In this document: positions 8,836 to 16,747 of the stretch, one piece after another
How positions within the stretch are numbered: the first letter of the stretch is position 1
How the letters are laid out: each line of letters opens with the position of its first letter
Source of the DNA: Pseudomonas alloputida
GTDB lineage: Bacteria > Pseudomonadota > Gammaproteobacteria > Pseudomonadales > Pseudomonadaceae
Length of the DNA stretch: 64,000 bases
NCBI RefSeq assembly: GCF_021283545.2
Contig: NZ_CP128540.1
Span: 5,057,501 to 5,121,500, forward strand
Direction of reading: 5' to 3'
Notes under the pieces: model-generated
The model's database searches: none
Seen by the model: only the letters and a program-made list of their open reading frames with translations
What the model was told of the DNA's origin: nothing
Made by a program: the position numbers and the translations under genes

Positions 8836-10035
8836 ATGTCGACGCCCAGCAAACCCCTCGCCGGCCTTAAAGTTGTCGAACTCGGTACCCTGATCGCCGG
8901 GCCGTTCGCCTCGCGTATCTGTGCCGAATTCGGCGCCGAAGTGGTCAAGGTCGAATCGCCCGATGGCGGCGACCCGCTGCGCAAGTGGCGCAAGCTGTAC
9001 GAGGGCACCTCGCTGTGGTGGTTCGTGCAGGCCCGCAACAAGCAGTCGCTCACCCTCAACCTCAAGCACCCCGAGGGCCGCGATATCCTCAAGCGCCTGC
9101 TGGCCGAGGCCGACATCCTGATCGAAAACTTTCGCCCGGGCGTGCTGGAAAAACTTGGTTTGGGGTGGGATGTGCTGCATGCGCTGAACCCGCGCCTGGT
9201 GATGGTGCGCCTGTCGGGCTTTGGCCAGACCGGGCCGATGAAAGACCAGCCAGGCTTCGGTGCCGTAGGCGAGTCGATGGGCGGCCTGCGCTACATCACC
9301 GGTTTCGATGACCGCCCGCCAGTGCGCACGGGGATTTCCATCGGTGACTCGATTGCCGCCCTGTGGGGGGTGATCGGCGCGCTGATGGCGCTGCGCCACC
9401 GGGAAGTCAATGGCGGCCAGGGCCAGGTGGTGGACGTGGCCCTGTACGAGGCGATCTTTGCCATGATGGAGAGCATGGTGCCGGAATTCGATGTGTTCGG
9501 TTTCATCCGCGAACGCACCGGCAACATCATGCCGGGCATCACGCCCTCCTCCATCCACACAAGCGCCGACGGCAAGCATGTGCAGATCGGCGCCAACGGT
9601 GATGCCATCTTCAAGCGCTTCATGCAGGCCATCGGTCGCGATGACCTCGCCAACGACCCGACCCTGGCCAGCAACGACGGCCGCGACCTGCGTCGTGACG
9701 AGCTGTATGGGGTGATCGACCGCTGGGCCAACAGCCTGCCACTGGAGCAACTGATGCAGGTGCTGACCACTGCCGAAGTGCCGGCCAGCCGTATCTATTC
9801 GGCCGAGGACATGTTCAACGACCCCCAGTACCTGGCACGCGAGATGTTCCTGCAGGCCAAGCTGCCGGATGGCAAGCCATTCCACATGCCCGGCATCGTG
9901 CCCAAGCTGTCGGAGACTCCCGGCTCTAGCGAATGGGTCGGCCCGGCCTTGGGCGAGCATACCGAGGCGCTGCTCGGCAGCCTGGGCTACGACGCAGCGT
10001 CCATCGCCAGCCTGCGCGCAGCGGGCACGGTCTGA
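8836..10035 (+). CDS. Class III CoA-transferase (CaiB/BaiF/Frc family)
   Basis: 399-residue family III CoA-transferase, which moves CoA between carboxylic acids through an aspartyl thioester. The start at 8836 gives the standard N-terminus (LAGLKVVELGTLIAGPFASR, with FGAEVVKVE). The likely catalytic Asp is residue 200 in VVDVALYEA. LSGFGQTGPMKDQPGFG near 125-141 is the CoA/substrate loop. The substrate is unknown: no acyl-CoA dehydrogenase, hydratase or transporter is adjacent. Upstream yaeQ is divergent; downstream a solute-binding-like gene follows after 20 bases and may be co-transcribed. Confidence 0.88.
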   Translation: MSTPSKPLAGLKVVELGTLIAGPFASRICAEFGAEVVKVESPDGGDPLRKWRKLYEGTSLWWFVQARNKQSLTLNLKHPEGRDILKRLLAEADILIENFRPGVLEKLGLGWDVLHALNPRLVMVRLSGFGQTGPMKDQPGFGAVGESMGGLRYITGFDDRPPVRTGISIGDSIAALWGVIGALMALRHREVNGGQGQVVDVALYEAIFAMMESMVPEFDVFGFIRERTGNIMPGITPSSIHTSADGKHVQIGANGDAIFKRFMQAIGRDDLANDPTLASNDGRDLRRDELYGVIDRWANSLPLEQLMQVLTTAEVPASRIYSAEDMFNDPQYLAREMFLQAKLPDGKPFHMPGIVPKLSETPGSSEWVGPALGEHTEALLGSLGYDAASIASLRAAGTV

Positions 10036-10055
10036 TCCTGGCGCTGACCGGCTCC

Positions 10056-10931
10056 ATGTGCGCGCCCCGCTGCCTACGCCATCTGCTCCTGCTCTGCGGG
10101 CTGTTGCCTGCGTTGCTGTTGCAGCCCGCAAATGCCAAGGAGCACCTCTTCTGGCTGGTACGCGACCTGCCACCGTTCACCATTTTTGATGGCCCGGAAG
10201 AAGGCCGGGGGGTCATCGACCAGTTGTTACCGCTGCTGATAAGGCAGATGCCCGAGTACGAACACAGCATCGTGCGGGTCAACCGCGCCCGCAGCCTCCA
10301 AATGCTGCAAGACCGTGACACCTTCACCTGCGACCCAACCCTGCTGTGGACACCGGAACGGGCCAAATATGTGCATTTTTCCGTTCCAGCGCTGGGCGTG
10401 CTCAGCGGCGGCCTGGTGTTGCGCAAGGAAAACCAGGCGCTGGTGGCACCCTACCTCGACGGCCATCAGGTGGACCTGCATGGCCTGCTGAGCAAGGCCC
10501 CGCTAAAGCTGGGGATTGTCGCCGAGCGCAGCTACGGCACGCAGATTGACAGCATCCTGCGCCAGTTGCCCGACAGCGCGCTCAGCCGCCACTACGGCAA
10601 CGAGGCCACCGCCAACCTGTTGCAGATGCAGCAACTGGGGCGCCTGCGCCTGGTGCTCGGCTACTGGCCTGAAGTGCGCTACCTGATCCAACAACAAGGC
10701 GGGGCACTGGCTGACTACCAGTTTCATACTGTGCAGGGCGTGAATCGCTACCAGTTTCTGCATGTGGGGTGCTCAAACAGCGAACTGGGGCGTGCGGCAG
10801 TTGCCCACATCGACCAGTTGCTGCCTACACTGCGCCGGGATGTGTTGCCAGGGTTGTATGCCCGCTGGCTGGACCTGGCATTGCGAGAAGACTATCTACA
10901 GGAAAGCCGGCGTTTCTTTGAGGACAAATAA
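10056..10931 (+). CDS. Periplasmic solute-binding-like protein, TIGR02285 type
   Basis: 291-residue exported protein from the ATG at 10056. A signal peptide (CLRHLLLLCGLLPALLLQPANA) is followed by a family-3-like solute-binding fold: WLVRDLPPFTIFDG, GVIDQLLPLL, a CDPTLLWTPERAKYVHFS segment near 87-104, and LGIVAERSYG. It matches the TIGR02285 group of unknown ligand found in pseudomonads. No permease or ATPase lies nearby, so it is not an obvious ABC component and may be a stand-alone sensor or binding protein. The start lacks a strong ribosome binding site. Coupling to the CoA-transferase gene 20 bases upstream is possible. Confidence 0.75.
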   Translation: MCAPRCLRHLLLLCGLLPALLLQPANAKEHLFWLVRDLPPFTIFDGPEEGRGVIDQLLPLLIRQMPEYEHSIVRVNRARSLQMLQDRDTFTCDPTLLWTPERAKYVHFSVPALGVLSGGLVLRKENQALVAPYLDGHQVDLHGLLSKAPLKLGIVAERSYGTQIDSILRQLPDSALSRHYGNEATANLLQMQQLGRLRLVLGYWPEVRYLIQQQGGALADYQFHTVQGVNRYQFLHVGCSNSELGRAAVAHIDQLLPTLRRDVLPGLYARWLDLALREDYLQESRRFFEDK

Positions 10932-10985
10932 GCCCAACCCGTATGCACGGTCGTTGCAGAAGCAGACGGGGGATACGTGCCTGCC

Positions 10986-11024
10986 GAAAAAAGAAACCCC
11001 GGGCGCTGGGGAAGACGCCCGGGG
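10986..11024 (-). terminator. Rho-independent terminator, minus strand
   Basis: Nine-bp GC stem CCCCGGGCG/CGCCCGGGG with a 10-base loop (10997-11024). On the minus strand it is followed by a T-rich run, complement of the A-rich 10987-10995. It lies downstream of the minus-strand DUF3509 gene and convergent to the solute-binding gene. Confidence 0.8.
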
Positions 11025-11117
11025 CCAAGCGAAAGCCCTTGAGGACTTCCCGTGACAGCCTTGCCAGCGCCGGAGCAAAGCACTGGCTGGCTGCCCTTAC
11101 ACTGTCTGATGAACCAC

Positions 11118-11399
11118 TCAGGCAAAGGTTCCCTGCGGTTGCTGGCGATGCTGCAATGCTGCGATGACACACGGCTGCAACCGCCCCTCAGCTATCTGCA
11201 GATCTCGGTGCAGGCCGTCCACGAGGTCGATCAGCAGGCGTTGCTCCTGCAATTGGCGCTCGCTGACCGTGCGCCGCAAGGTAATACCTGAGAGAGGGTC
11301 GTGAACGGTCAGTTGGCGATTACCACTGGGATCGGCGGTGCCGAGGTGGGTCTGATAGGGCGTCAGGGCTTCGTTGAGCAGGCTGCAGATTCTTTCCAT
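11118..11399 (-). CDS. DUF3509 domain-containing protein
   Basis: 93 residues from the ATG at 11399 (a GTG three codons earlier is possible). The sequence MERICSLLNEALTPYQTHLG, then ITLRRTVSERQL and IDLVDGLHRDLQIAEGRL, matches the small Pseudomonas-restricted DUF3509 family, which has no assigned function. No signal peptide, membrane segment or known motif is visible. It ends about 90 bases before a strong minus-strand terminator, so it is probably a short transcript, perhaps shared with the receiver-like gene upstream. Confidence 0.75.
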   Translation of the reverse strand: MERICSLLNEALTPYQTHLGTADPSGNRQLTVHDPLSGITLRRTVSERQLQEQRLLIDLVDGLHRDLQIAEGRLQPCVIAALQHRQQPQGTFA

Positions 11400-11478
11400 C
11401 CGGATCACTCGCTGCGTGGTGGGACCTAAAGTAACTGACCAGCAGGCGCCGCAGAAAGTTCGTCAAACCGCGCCCGCT

Positions 11479-11898
11479 TCAGTGAGCATGCGGGGCTGGC
11501 ATGACAGTTTGAATACGCCTCCCTGGGCGCACCTGCAGTGTTTGCAAGGCATGCTGCAGGCGTGGCATCGACAGCGGCCAGGGCAACTCGTCGAGCACCC
11601 ACATGCCGCGCTTCCTGGCCTCTTGGGCAAGGTTTTGACGCGTTGGGGCAGGCTGGCCGACGAACAGCAATGCGCGCGCTCGCTGCTGCTGGGCGAACAG
11701 GGCAAGGCCGGCCCGGGCTGGCATGGCGTGGTCGAGGATCAGCAGGTCGGGGCGACGCTCAGCGCAGAGGCAGGCGTCGAGGTCAGCCATGCTCTCGCTG
11801 ATGCGCACGTTGAAGACGCCCTGGCCGTTGAGGGCCTGGTGCAAGAGTATCTGGTGGGATGGGCGAGCCTGGTGAATCAACACATAGGGCTGGTGCAT
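11479..11898 (-). CDS. Degenerate response-regulator receiver protein
   Basis: 139-residue single-domain protein with a CheY-like pattern. Asp56 in DLLILDHAMPARAG sits where the phospho-acceptor belongs, with ALLFVGQPAPT and GMWVLDELPWP resembling strands 4 and 5. The other receiver residues are missing: the acidic pair after strand 1 is His9-Gln10 (YVLIHQ), the switch Thr/Ser is absent, and the Lys-Pro of strand 5 reads Leu-Pro. It may therefore be a pseudo-receiver working by protein contact rather than normal phosphotransfer. No output domain follows and no histidine kinase is adjacent. AGGAG precedes the ATG. It lies downstream of thrC on the same strand. Confidence 0.7.
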   Translation of the reverse strand: MHQPYVLIHQARPSHQILLHQALNGQGVFNVRISESMADLDACLCAERRPDLLILDHAMPARAGLALFAQQQRARALLFVGQPAPTRQNLAQEARKRGMWVLDELPWPLSMPRLQHALQTLQVRPGRRIQTVMPAPHAH

Positions 11899-11994
11899 GA
11901 GCCGCTCCTGATGGGAGGACCGGCTAATTTATGCTTGGCGCCCGGCAGGCTGAATAGGATGTTTCTGATAGACAGGAGGGAAAAGGCTGAGACG

Positions 11995-12017
11995 TTGGGG
12001 CTGCGCTGCAGCCCCAA
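11995..12017. terminator. Terminator-like hairpin after thrC
   Basis: A perfect 10-bp stem TTGGGGCTGC/GCAGCCCCAA with a three-base loop, 12 bases beyond the thrC stop. It lacks a T-run on either strand, so it may protect the 3' end or work with Rho rather than terminate on its own. Confidence 0.5.
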
Positions 12018-12028
12018 ACGCCATGCAA

Positions 12029-13438
12029 TTACAGCGGCTTGCCGCGGTTGCCGTGCTGGCTGACAAAGCCCTGTACAGCCTTCAGGTCGTTGGCCAGGAC
12101 CGTGCAACGCTCTTCACGGCTGAACAGGTCGCTGAGGTGCGCGGGTAGCTCCAGCGCCTTGCCCACACCGGCCTTCTCCACCGCTTCCGGGAACTTGACC
12201 GGGTGCGCGGTACCCAGCACCACCATTGGCGTGTCCAGACTGCGGCGGCACTCGCGGGCAGCCTTGACGCCGATTGCGGTATGCGGGTCGAGCACTTCAC
12301 CGGTGGCGGCGAACACTTCTGCGATGGTCTCGCAGGTTTGCTCGTCGCTGACGGCCAGCGAGTCGAACAGTTTGCGGGCTTCGGTCCAGCGGTCTTGCTC
12401 GACGCTGAAGCCGCCACCTTGCTTGAAGTTGGCCATCAGCTCGGCAATCGCACCACCGTTGCGGCCATGCAGGTCGAACAACAGGCGCTCGAAGTTGGAC
12501 GAGACCATGATGTCCATCGACGGCGACAGGGTCGCGTGCAGGGTTTCCTTGACGTACTGGTTGCCGCTCATGAAGCGGTGCAGGATGTCGTTGCGGTTGG
12601 TGGCGACGATCAATTGGCTGACCGGCAGGCCCATGTTGCGCGCCAGGTAGCCGGCGAAGATGTCGCCGAAGTTGCCGGTTGGTACCGAGAACGCCACCGA
12701 GCGCGCCGGGCCACCCAGCTGCAGGGCTGCATGGAAGTAGTAGACGATCTGGGCCATGATCCGCGCCCAGTTGATCGAGTTGACGGCGACCAGGCGGGTG
12801 CCCTTGAGGAACGACTGGTCGGCGAAACTGGCCTTGACCATTTCCTGGCAGTCGTCGAAGTTGCCTTCGATGGCGATGTTGTGGATGTTGTCGCCAAAGA
12901 TTGTAGTCATCTGGCGGCGCTGCACTTCCGACACACGCTGGTGCGGGTGCAGGATGAAGATGTCGACGTTGTCGCAACGGCGGCAGCCTTCGATCGCGGC
13001 AGAACCGGTATCACCGCTGGTGGCACCGATGATGACCACGCGCTCGTTGCGCTTGGCCAGCACATGGTCAAGCAGGCGACCGAGCAACTGCAGGGCAAAG
13101 TCCTTGAACGCCAGGGTCGGGCCGTGGAACAGCTCCAGCACCCACTCGTTGCTGTTCAGCTGACGCAACGGGGCGACCGCAGCGTGGGCGAACTCGCCGT
13201 AGGTTTCTTCGAGGATCTTCTTGAAGTCGGCGTCGGCGATGCTGCCTTCGACGAACGGGCGCATCACGCGGAAGGCCAGCTCGTGGTAGGGCAAGCCGGC
13301 CCACGAGGCGATTTCTTCCTGGGTGAAGCGTGGCAGGTTTTCCGGCACGTACAGGCCGCCGTCGCTGGCCAGGCCAGCCAGCAGCACGTCTTCGAAATTC
13401 AGGGCCGGTGCCTGGCCGCGGGTACTGATATAGCGCAT
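12029..13438 (-). CDS. thrC: Threonine synthase
   Basis: PLP-dependent enzyme converting O-phosphohomoserine to threonine, 469 residues. Lys112 in LAFKDFALQLLG is the Schiff-base lysine. ATSGDTGSAAIEG near 160-172 and the SINWARIMAQIVYYF segment are conserved in the long (class II) bacterial threonine synthases. The start MRYISTRGQAPALNFEDVLLAG is typical. It follows hom by about 59 bases on the same strand, giving the common Pseudomonas hom-thrC unit for the aspartate-to-threonine branch. Confidence 0.97.
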   Translation of the reverse strand: MRYISTRGQAPALNFEDVLLAGLASDGGLYVPENLPRFTQEEIASWAGLPYHELAFRVMRPFVEGSIADADFKKILEETYGEFAHAAVAPLRQLNSNEWVLELFHGPTLAFKDFALQLLGRLLDHVLAKRNERVVIIGATSGDTGSAAIEGCRRCDNVDIFILHPHQRVSEVQRRQMTTIFGDNIHNIAIEGNFDDCQEMVKASFADQSFLKGTRLVAVNSINWARIMAQIVYYFHAALQLGGPARSVAFSVPTGNFGDIFAGYLARNMGLPVSQLIVATNRNDILHRFMSGNQYVKETLHATLSPSMDIMVSSNFERLLFDLHGRNGGAIAELMANFKQGGGFSVEQDRWTEARKLFDSLAVSDEQTCETIAEVFAATGEVLDPHTAIGVKAARECRRSLDTPMVVLGTAHPVKFPEAVEKAGVGKALELPAHLSDLFSREERCTVLANDLKAVQGFVSQHGNRGKPL

Positions 13439-13497
13439 GGGTGCAAACCTTCGATGCTGGGGCCGGGGCCGCGCGGGCGGCCCGTCGGCAATATTTG

Positions 13498-14802
13498 TTA
13501 GTTGAGCTGCTCGACGCGAATGCGCACAACCTTGCCGACCACGTCCTGCAGGGCTTCCAGAGCGACGATGGCGTCATTGATACGCTGCTCGACCACGCCA
13601 TGGGTCACCAGGATCATTGGCACCAGGCCGTCCTGCTCCTCGGCTTCCTTCTGCATGATCGACTCGATGTTGATACCGCGCTCCGAGAGGATGCTGGCGA
13701 CCTGGGCCAGTACGCCCGGGTGATCCTTGGCCTGGATGCGCAGGTAGTAGGCGCTTTCGCAGGCTTCGATCGGCAGGATCGGGTGGGCCGACAGCGAGTC
13801 TGGCTGGAATGCCAGGTGCGGCACACGGTTCTCCGGGTCGGAGGTCATGGCACGGACCACGTCGACCAGGTCGCCGACCACTGACGAAGCGGTAGGCTCC
13901 ATACCCGCGCCAGCACCGTAGTACAGGGTGGAGCCGGCAGCATCACCGTTGACCATGACAGCGTTCATCACGCCGTTGACGTTGGCGATCAGACGGTCGG
14001 CCGGGATCAGCGTCGGGTGCACGCGCAACTCGATACCTTCGGCGGTGCGACGCGCCACGCCCAGGTGCTTGATGCGGTAACCCAAGGCTTCGGCGTAGTT
14101 CACGTCTGCCGTTGTCAGCTGGGTGATACCTTCGGTGTAGGCCTTGTCGAACTGCAGCGGGATACCGAACGCGATGGACGCCAGAATCGTCAGCTTGTGC
14201 GCAGCGTCGATGCCTTCCACGTCGAAGGTCGGGTCGGCTTCGGCGTAGCCCAGCGCCTGGGCTTCAGCCAGCACGTCCGGGAAGGCACGGCCCTTCTCAC
14301 GCATTTCGGTGAGGATGAAGTTGCCGGTGCCGTTGATGATGCCGGCCAGCCAGTTGATGCGGTTGGCCGACAGGCCTTCGCGGATGGCCTTGATCACCGG
14401 GATGCCACCGGCTACGGCCGCCTCGAACGCAACAATCACGCCTTTCTCGCGGGCTTTGGCGAAGATTTCGTTGCCATGCACGGCAATCAGCGCCTTGTTG
14501 GCGGTGACCACGTGCTTGCCGTTTTCGATGGCCTTCAGCACCAGGTCGCGGGCGATGGTATAGCCACCGATCAGCTCGATGACAATGTCGATCTCCGGGT
14601 TGCTTGCAACTTCGAACACGTCAGCGGTAATGGGGGTACCGGTAATCTGGCAGTTCGGGTTCTGCGAGCGCATGGCGATCTGTGCCACTTCAATACCGCG
14701 CCCGGCACGGCGGGCAATCTCCTCGGCGTTGCGCTGAAGTACATTGAAGGTTCCGCCACCGACGGTCCCCAACCCACAGATGCCTACTTTGACCGGTTTC
14801 AC
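13498..14802 (-). CDS. hom: Homoserine dehydrogenase
   Basis: 434 residues, monofunctional. The N-terminal NAD(P)-binding site is GICGLGTVGGGTF at 8-20, with the catalytic region EGIDAAHKLTILASIAFG near 200-217. A C-terminal ACT domain (YYLRIQAKDHPGVLAQVASI) near 352-371 is the expected allosteric site for threonine inhibition. The enzyme reduces aspartate semialdehyde to homoserine. No aspartokinase is fused. It lies between dsbC and thrC on the minus strand. Confidence 0.97.
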   Translation of the reverse strand: MKPVKVGICGLGTVGGGTFNVLQRNAEEIARRAGRGIEVAQIAMRSQNPNCQITGTPITADVFEVASNPEIDIVIELIGGYTIARDLVLKAIENGKHVVTANKALIAVHGNEIFAKAREKGVIVAFEAAVAGGIPVIKAIREGLSANRINWLAGIINGTGNFILTEMREKGRAFPDVLAEAQALGYAEADPTFDVEGIDAAHKLTILASIAFGIPLQFDKAYTEGITQLTTADVNYAEALGYRIKHLGVARRTAEGIELRVHPTLIPADRLIANVNGVMNAVMVNGDAAGSTLYYGAGAGMEPTASSVVGDLVDVVRAMTSDPENRVPHLAFQPDSLSAHPILPIEACESAYYLRIQAKDHPGVLAQVASILSERGINIESIMQKEAEEQDGLVPMILVTHGVVEQRINDAIVALEALQDVVGKVVRIRVEQLN

Positions 14803-14885
14803 TGTGAACTCCCCATTGAACGGCCGACACGTTTGCCGACCGTGAAACTTGCCGTCACCCCATGACGACGGCGTACTGAACTGGA

Positions 14886-15629
14886 TTACTTGGCAAGTGC
14901 CAGCTTGGCGACCTGTGGTGCCGGCTGGTAGCCCGGAATGACCTGGCCGCTTTCAAGAACAATGGCCGGCGTGCCGTTGACCCCGATCGACTGCCCCAGC
15001 TGGAACTGCTTGCTGACCGGGTTGCTGCACTTGGCGGCCTTGATTTCTTCACCTTCGACCATTTTGTCCATCGCCCCGCGGCGGTCGCTGGAGCACCACA
15101 CCGCCTGCAACTGCTGGTCACCCGACGAACCGAGGCCCTGGCGCGGGAAGGCGACATAGCGCACTTCGATACCGCGACGGTTCAACTCGGGCACTTCGGC
15201 GTGCAGCTTGTGGCAGTACGGGCAGGTAGTGTCGGTGAACACGGTGATGTGCGACTTGGTCTCGCCTTTGGCAGGATAAACCACCATCTCGCCGGCTGGA
15301 ATGCCGTTGATGAGCTTGGCGATACCTTGGCGTTCGGTTTTTTCGGTGAGGTTGACCGGCTTGCCGTCCTGGATCTGGAACAGATAGCCCTGCATCACGA
15401 ACTGTCCGTCAGCGCTGGCGTACAGCACGCGGCCGCCCTGCAGCTTGACTTCATAGAGGCCGTTGAGCGGGCTGCTGGCCACGCTTTCCACAGGCACTTC
15501 CAGTTCGAGGTTCTGCAACGATTTACGGATGGCCTGCTCGGCACCGGCGTTGCTATCGGTTGCCGCGGCAACGGCAAAGGTACTGGCCAGCGCCAACGCG
15601 GCGGCGGCGAAAAACTGGGTCACGCGCAT
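14886..15629 (-). CDS. dsbC: Periplasmic disulfide isomerase DsbC
   Basis: 247 residues from the ATG at 15629, supported by AGGAG upstream. The signal peptide is residues 1-22 (MRVTQFFAAAALALASTFAV). A DsbC dimerisation domain with LNGLYEVKLQGGRVLYAS near 55-73 is followed by a thioredoxin-fold catalytic domain with CPYC at 136-139 and the cis-Pro loop GVNGTPAIVL near 215-224. A second Cys pair (QAVWCSS, AAKCSN) matches DsbC's structural disulfide. DsbC shuffles wrong disulfides in the periplasm and is kept reduced by DsbD. It lies between xerD and hom, an order conserved in Pseudomonas. Confidence 0.95.
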   Translation of the reverse strand: MRVTQFFAAAALALASTFAVAAATDSNAGAEQAIRKSLQNLELEVPVESVASSPLNGLYEVKLQGGRVLYASADGQFVMQGYLFQIQDGKPVNLTEKTERQGIAKLINGIPAGEMVVYPAKGETKSHITVFTDTTCPYCHKLHAEVPELNRRGIEVRYVAFPRQGLGSSGDQQLQAVWCSSDRRGAMDKMVEGEEIKAAKCSNPVSKQFQLGQSIGVNGTPAIVLESGQVIPGYQPAPQVAKLALAK

Positions 15630-15782
15630 GGGAACTCCTGAAGGCGGACAGGGGCCGGAGGGCGCCACCTGCGGAAAATACGCGGTGACCGTGCGGCCCT
15701 TGGTGCAAACCGCCCAAGCCTACCACATCACGCCGCCAGTGAAGGGGGTCGCAAGGACCGGTCGGCGGAACATGAAAAACAT

Positions 15783-16679
15783 TCATCCACGCGGGTGGTG
15801 CTGGGCGTGCAACTGCTGCAGGCGCGCCTTGGCGACGTGGGTATAGATCTGCGTGGTCGACAGGTCACTGTGGCCCAGCAGCATCTGTACCACCCGCAAG
15901 TCGGCACCGTGGTTGAGCAGGTGGGTGGCGAAGGCATGCCGCAGGGTGTGCGGCGACAGCGGCTTGTCGATGCCGGCAACCCGTGCGTGGTGTTTGATAC
16001 GGTGCCAGAAGGTCTGGCGCGTCATCTGCTCGCCGCGCTGACTGGGGAACAGCACGTCGCTGGGCCGGCCATTGAGCAGTTCGGCGCGGCCATCGCGCTG
16101 GTAGCGCTCCAACCACACCACCGCCTCTTCACCCATGGGCACCAGACGCTCCTTGCTGCCCTTGCCCATCACCCGCAGCACACCCTGGCGCAGGTTGACC
16201 TGGTCGAGGGTCAGGCTGACCAGTTCGGTAACCCGAAGGCCGCACGCGTAGAGCACTTCGAGCATGGCACGGTCGCGCTGGCCAATGGCTTCGCCCAGGT
16301 CCGGAGCCTGCAACAGGGCTTCGACGTCGGCTTCGGACAGCGACTTGGGTAGCGGCTTGCCCAATTGCGGCATGTCGACCTGCAGGGTCGGGTCGATGGC
16401 CACCAGCTTTTCCCGCAGCAGGTAACGGAAGAAGCCGCGCAGGCCGGAGAGGAAACGCGCCGTGGAACGTGGCTTGTAGCCCTGATCCAGGCGCCAGGCC
16501 AAGTGATCGAGGATCAGGTCGCGACCGGCGTCCGGCAGCGATACCGAATGCTCCTGCAACCAGCCATTGAACAGGGCCAGGTCGCTGCGATAGGACACGC
16601 GGGTGTTGTCGGACAGGCCTTTTTCCAGCCATAGGGCGTCAAGGAACTGGTCGATCAGGGGGTGGTCGAGGGCGGGCAT
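15783..16679 (-). CDS. xerD: Tyrosine recombinase XerD
   Basis: 298 residues, the same length as E. coli XerD, with the catalytic set at matching positions: Arg149, Lys173, His244, Arg247, His270 and nucleophile Tyr279 (CGLRVTEL, GKGSKERLVP, SPHTLRHAFATH, LGHSDLSTTQIYTH). With XerC it resolves chromosome dimers at dif under FtsK control. No dif-like site was identified here, and the context is housekeeping (dsbC, hom), so this is not a phage or integron integrase. Confidence 0.96.
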   Translation of the reverse strand: MPALDHPLIDQFLDALWLEKGLSDNTRVSYRSDLALFNGWLQEHSVSLPDAGRDLILDHLAWRLDQGYKPRSTARFLSGLRGFFRYLLREKLVAIDPTLQVDMPQLGKPLPKSLSEADVEALLQAPDLGEAIGQRDRAMLEVLYACGLRVTELVSLTLDQVNLRQGVLRVMGKGSKERLVPMGEEAVVWLERYQRDGRAELLNGRPSDVLFPSQRGEQMTRQTFWHRIKHHARVAGIDKPLSPHTLRHAFATHLLNHGADLRVVQMLLGHSDLSTTQIYTHVAKARLQQLHAQHHPRG

Positions 16680-16747
16680 GAAATCTCGGTGGCAAACGAC
16701 GAAATGGCGCTTAGTCTTTCATAACAACGCCGGCATAGGGAGCCCGC

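Noticed and set aside
15783..16679. Site-specific recombinase as a sign of a mobile element
   Set aside because: Length and all catalytic positions match chromosomal XerD and the neighbours are dsbC and hom; no att-like repeats or phage genes.
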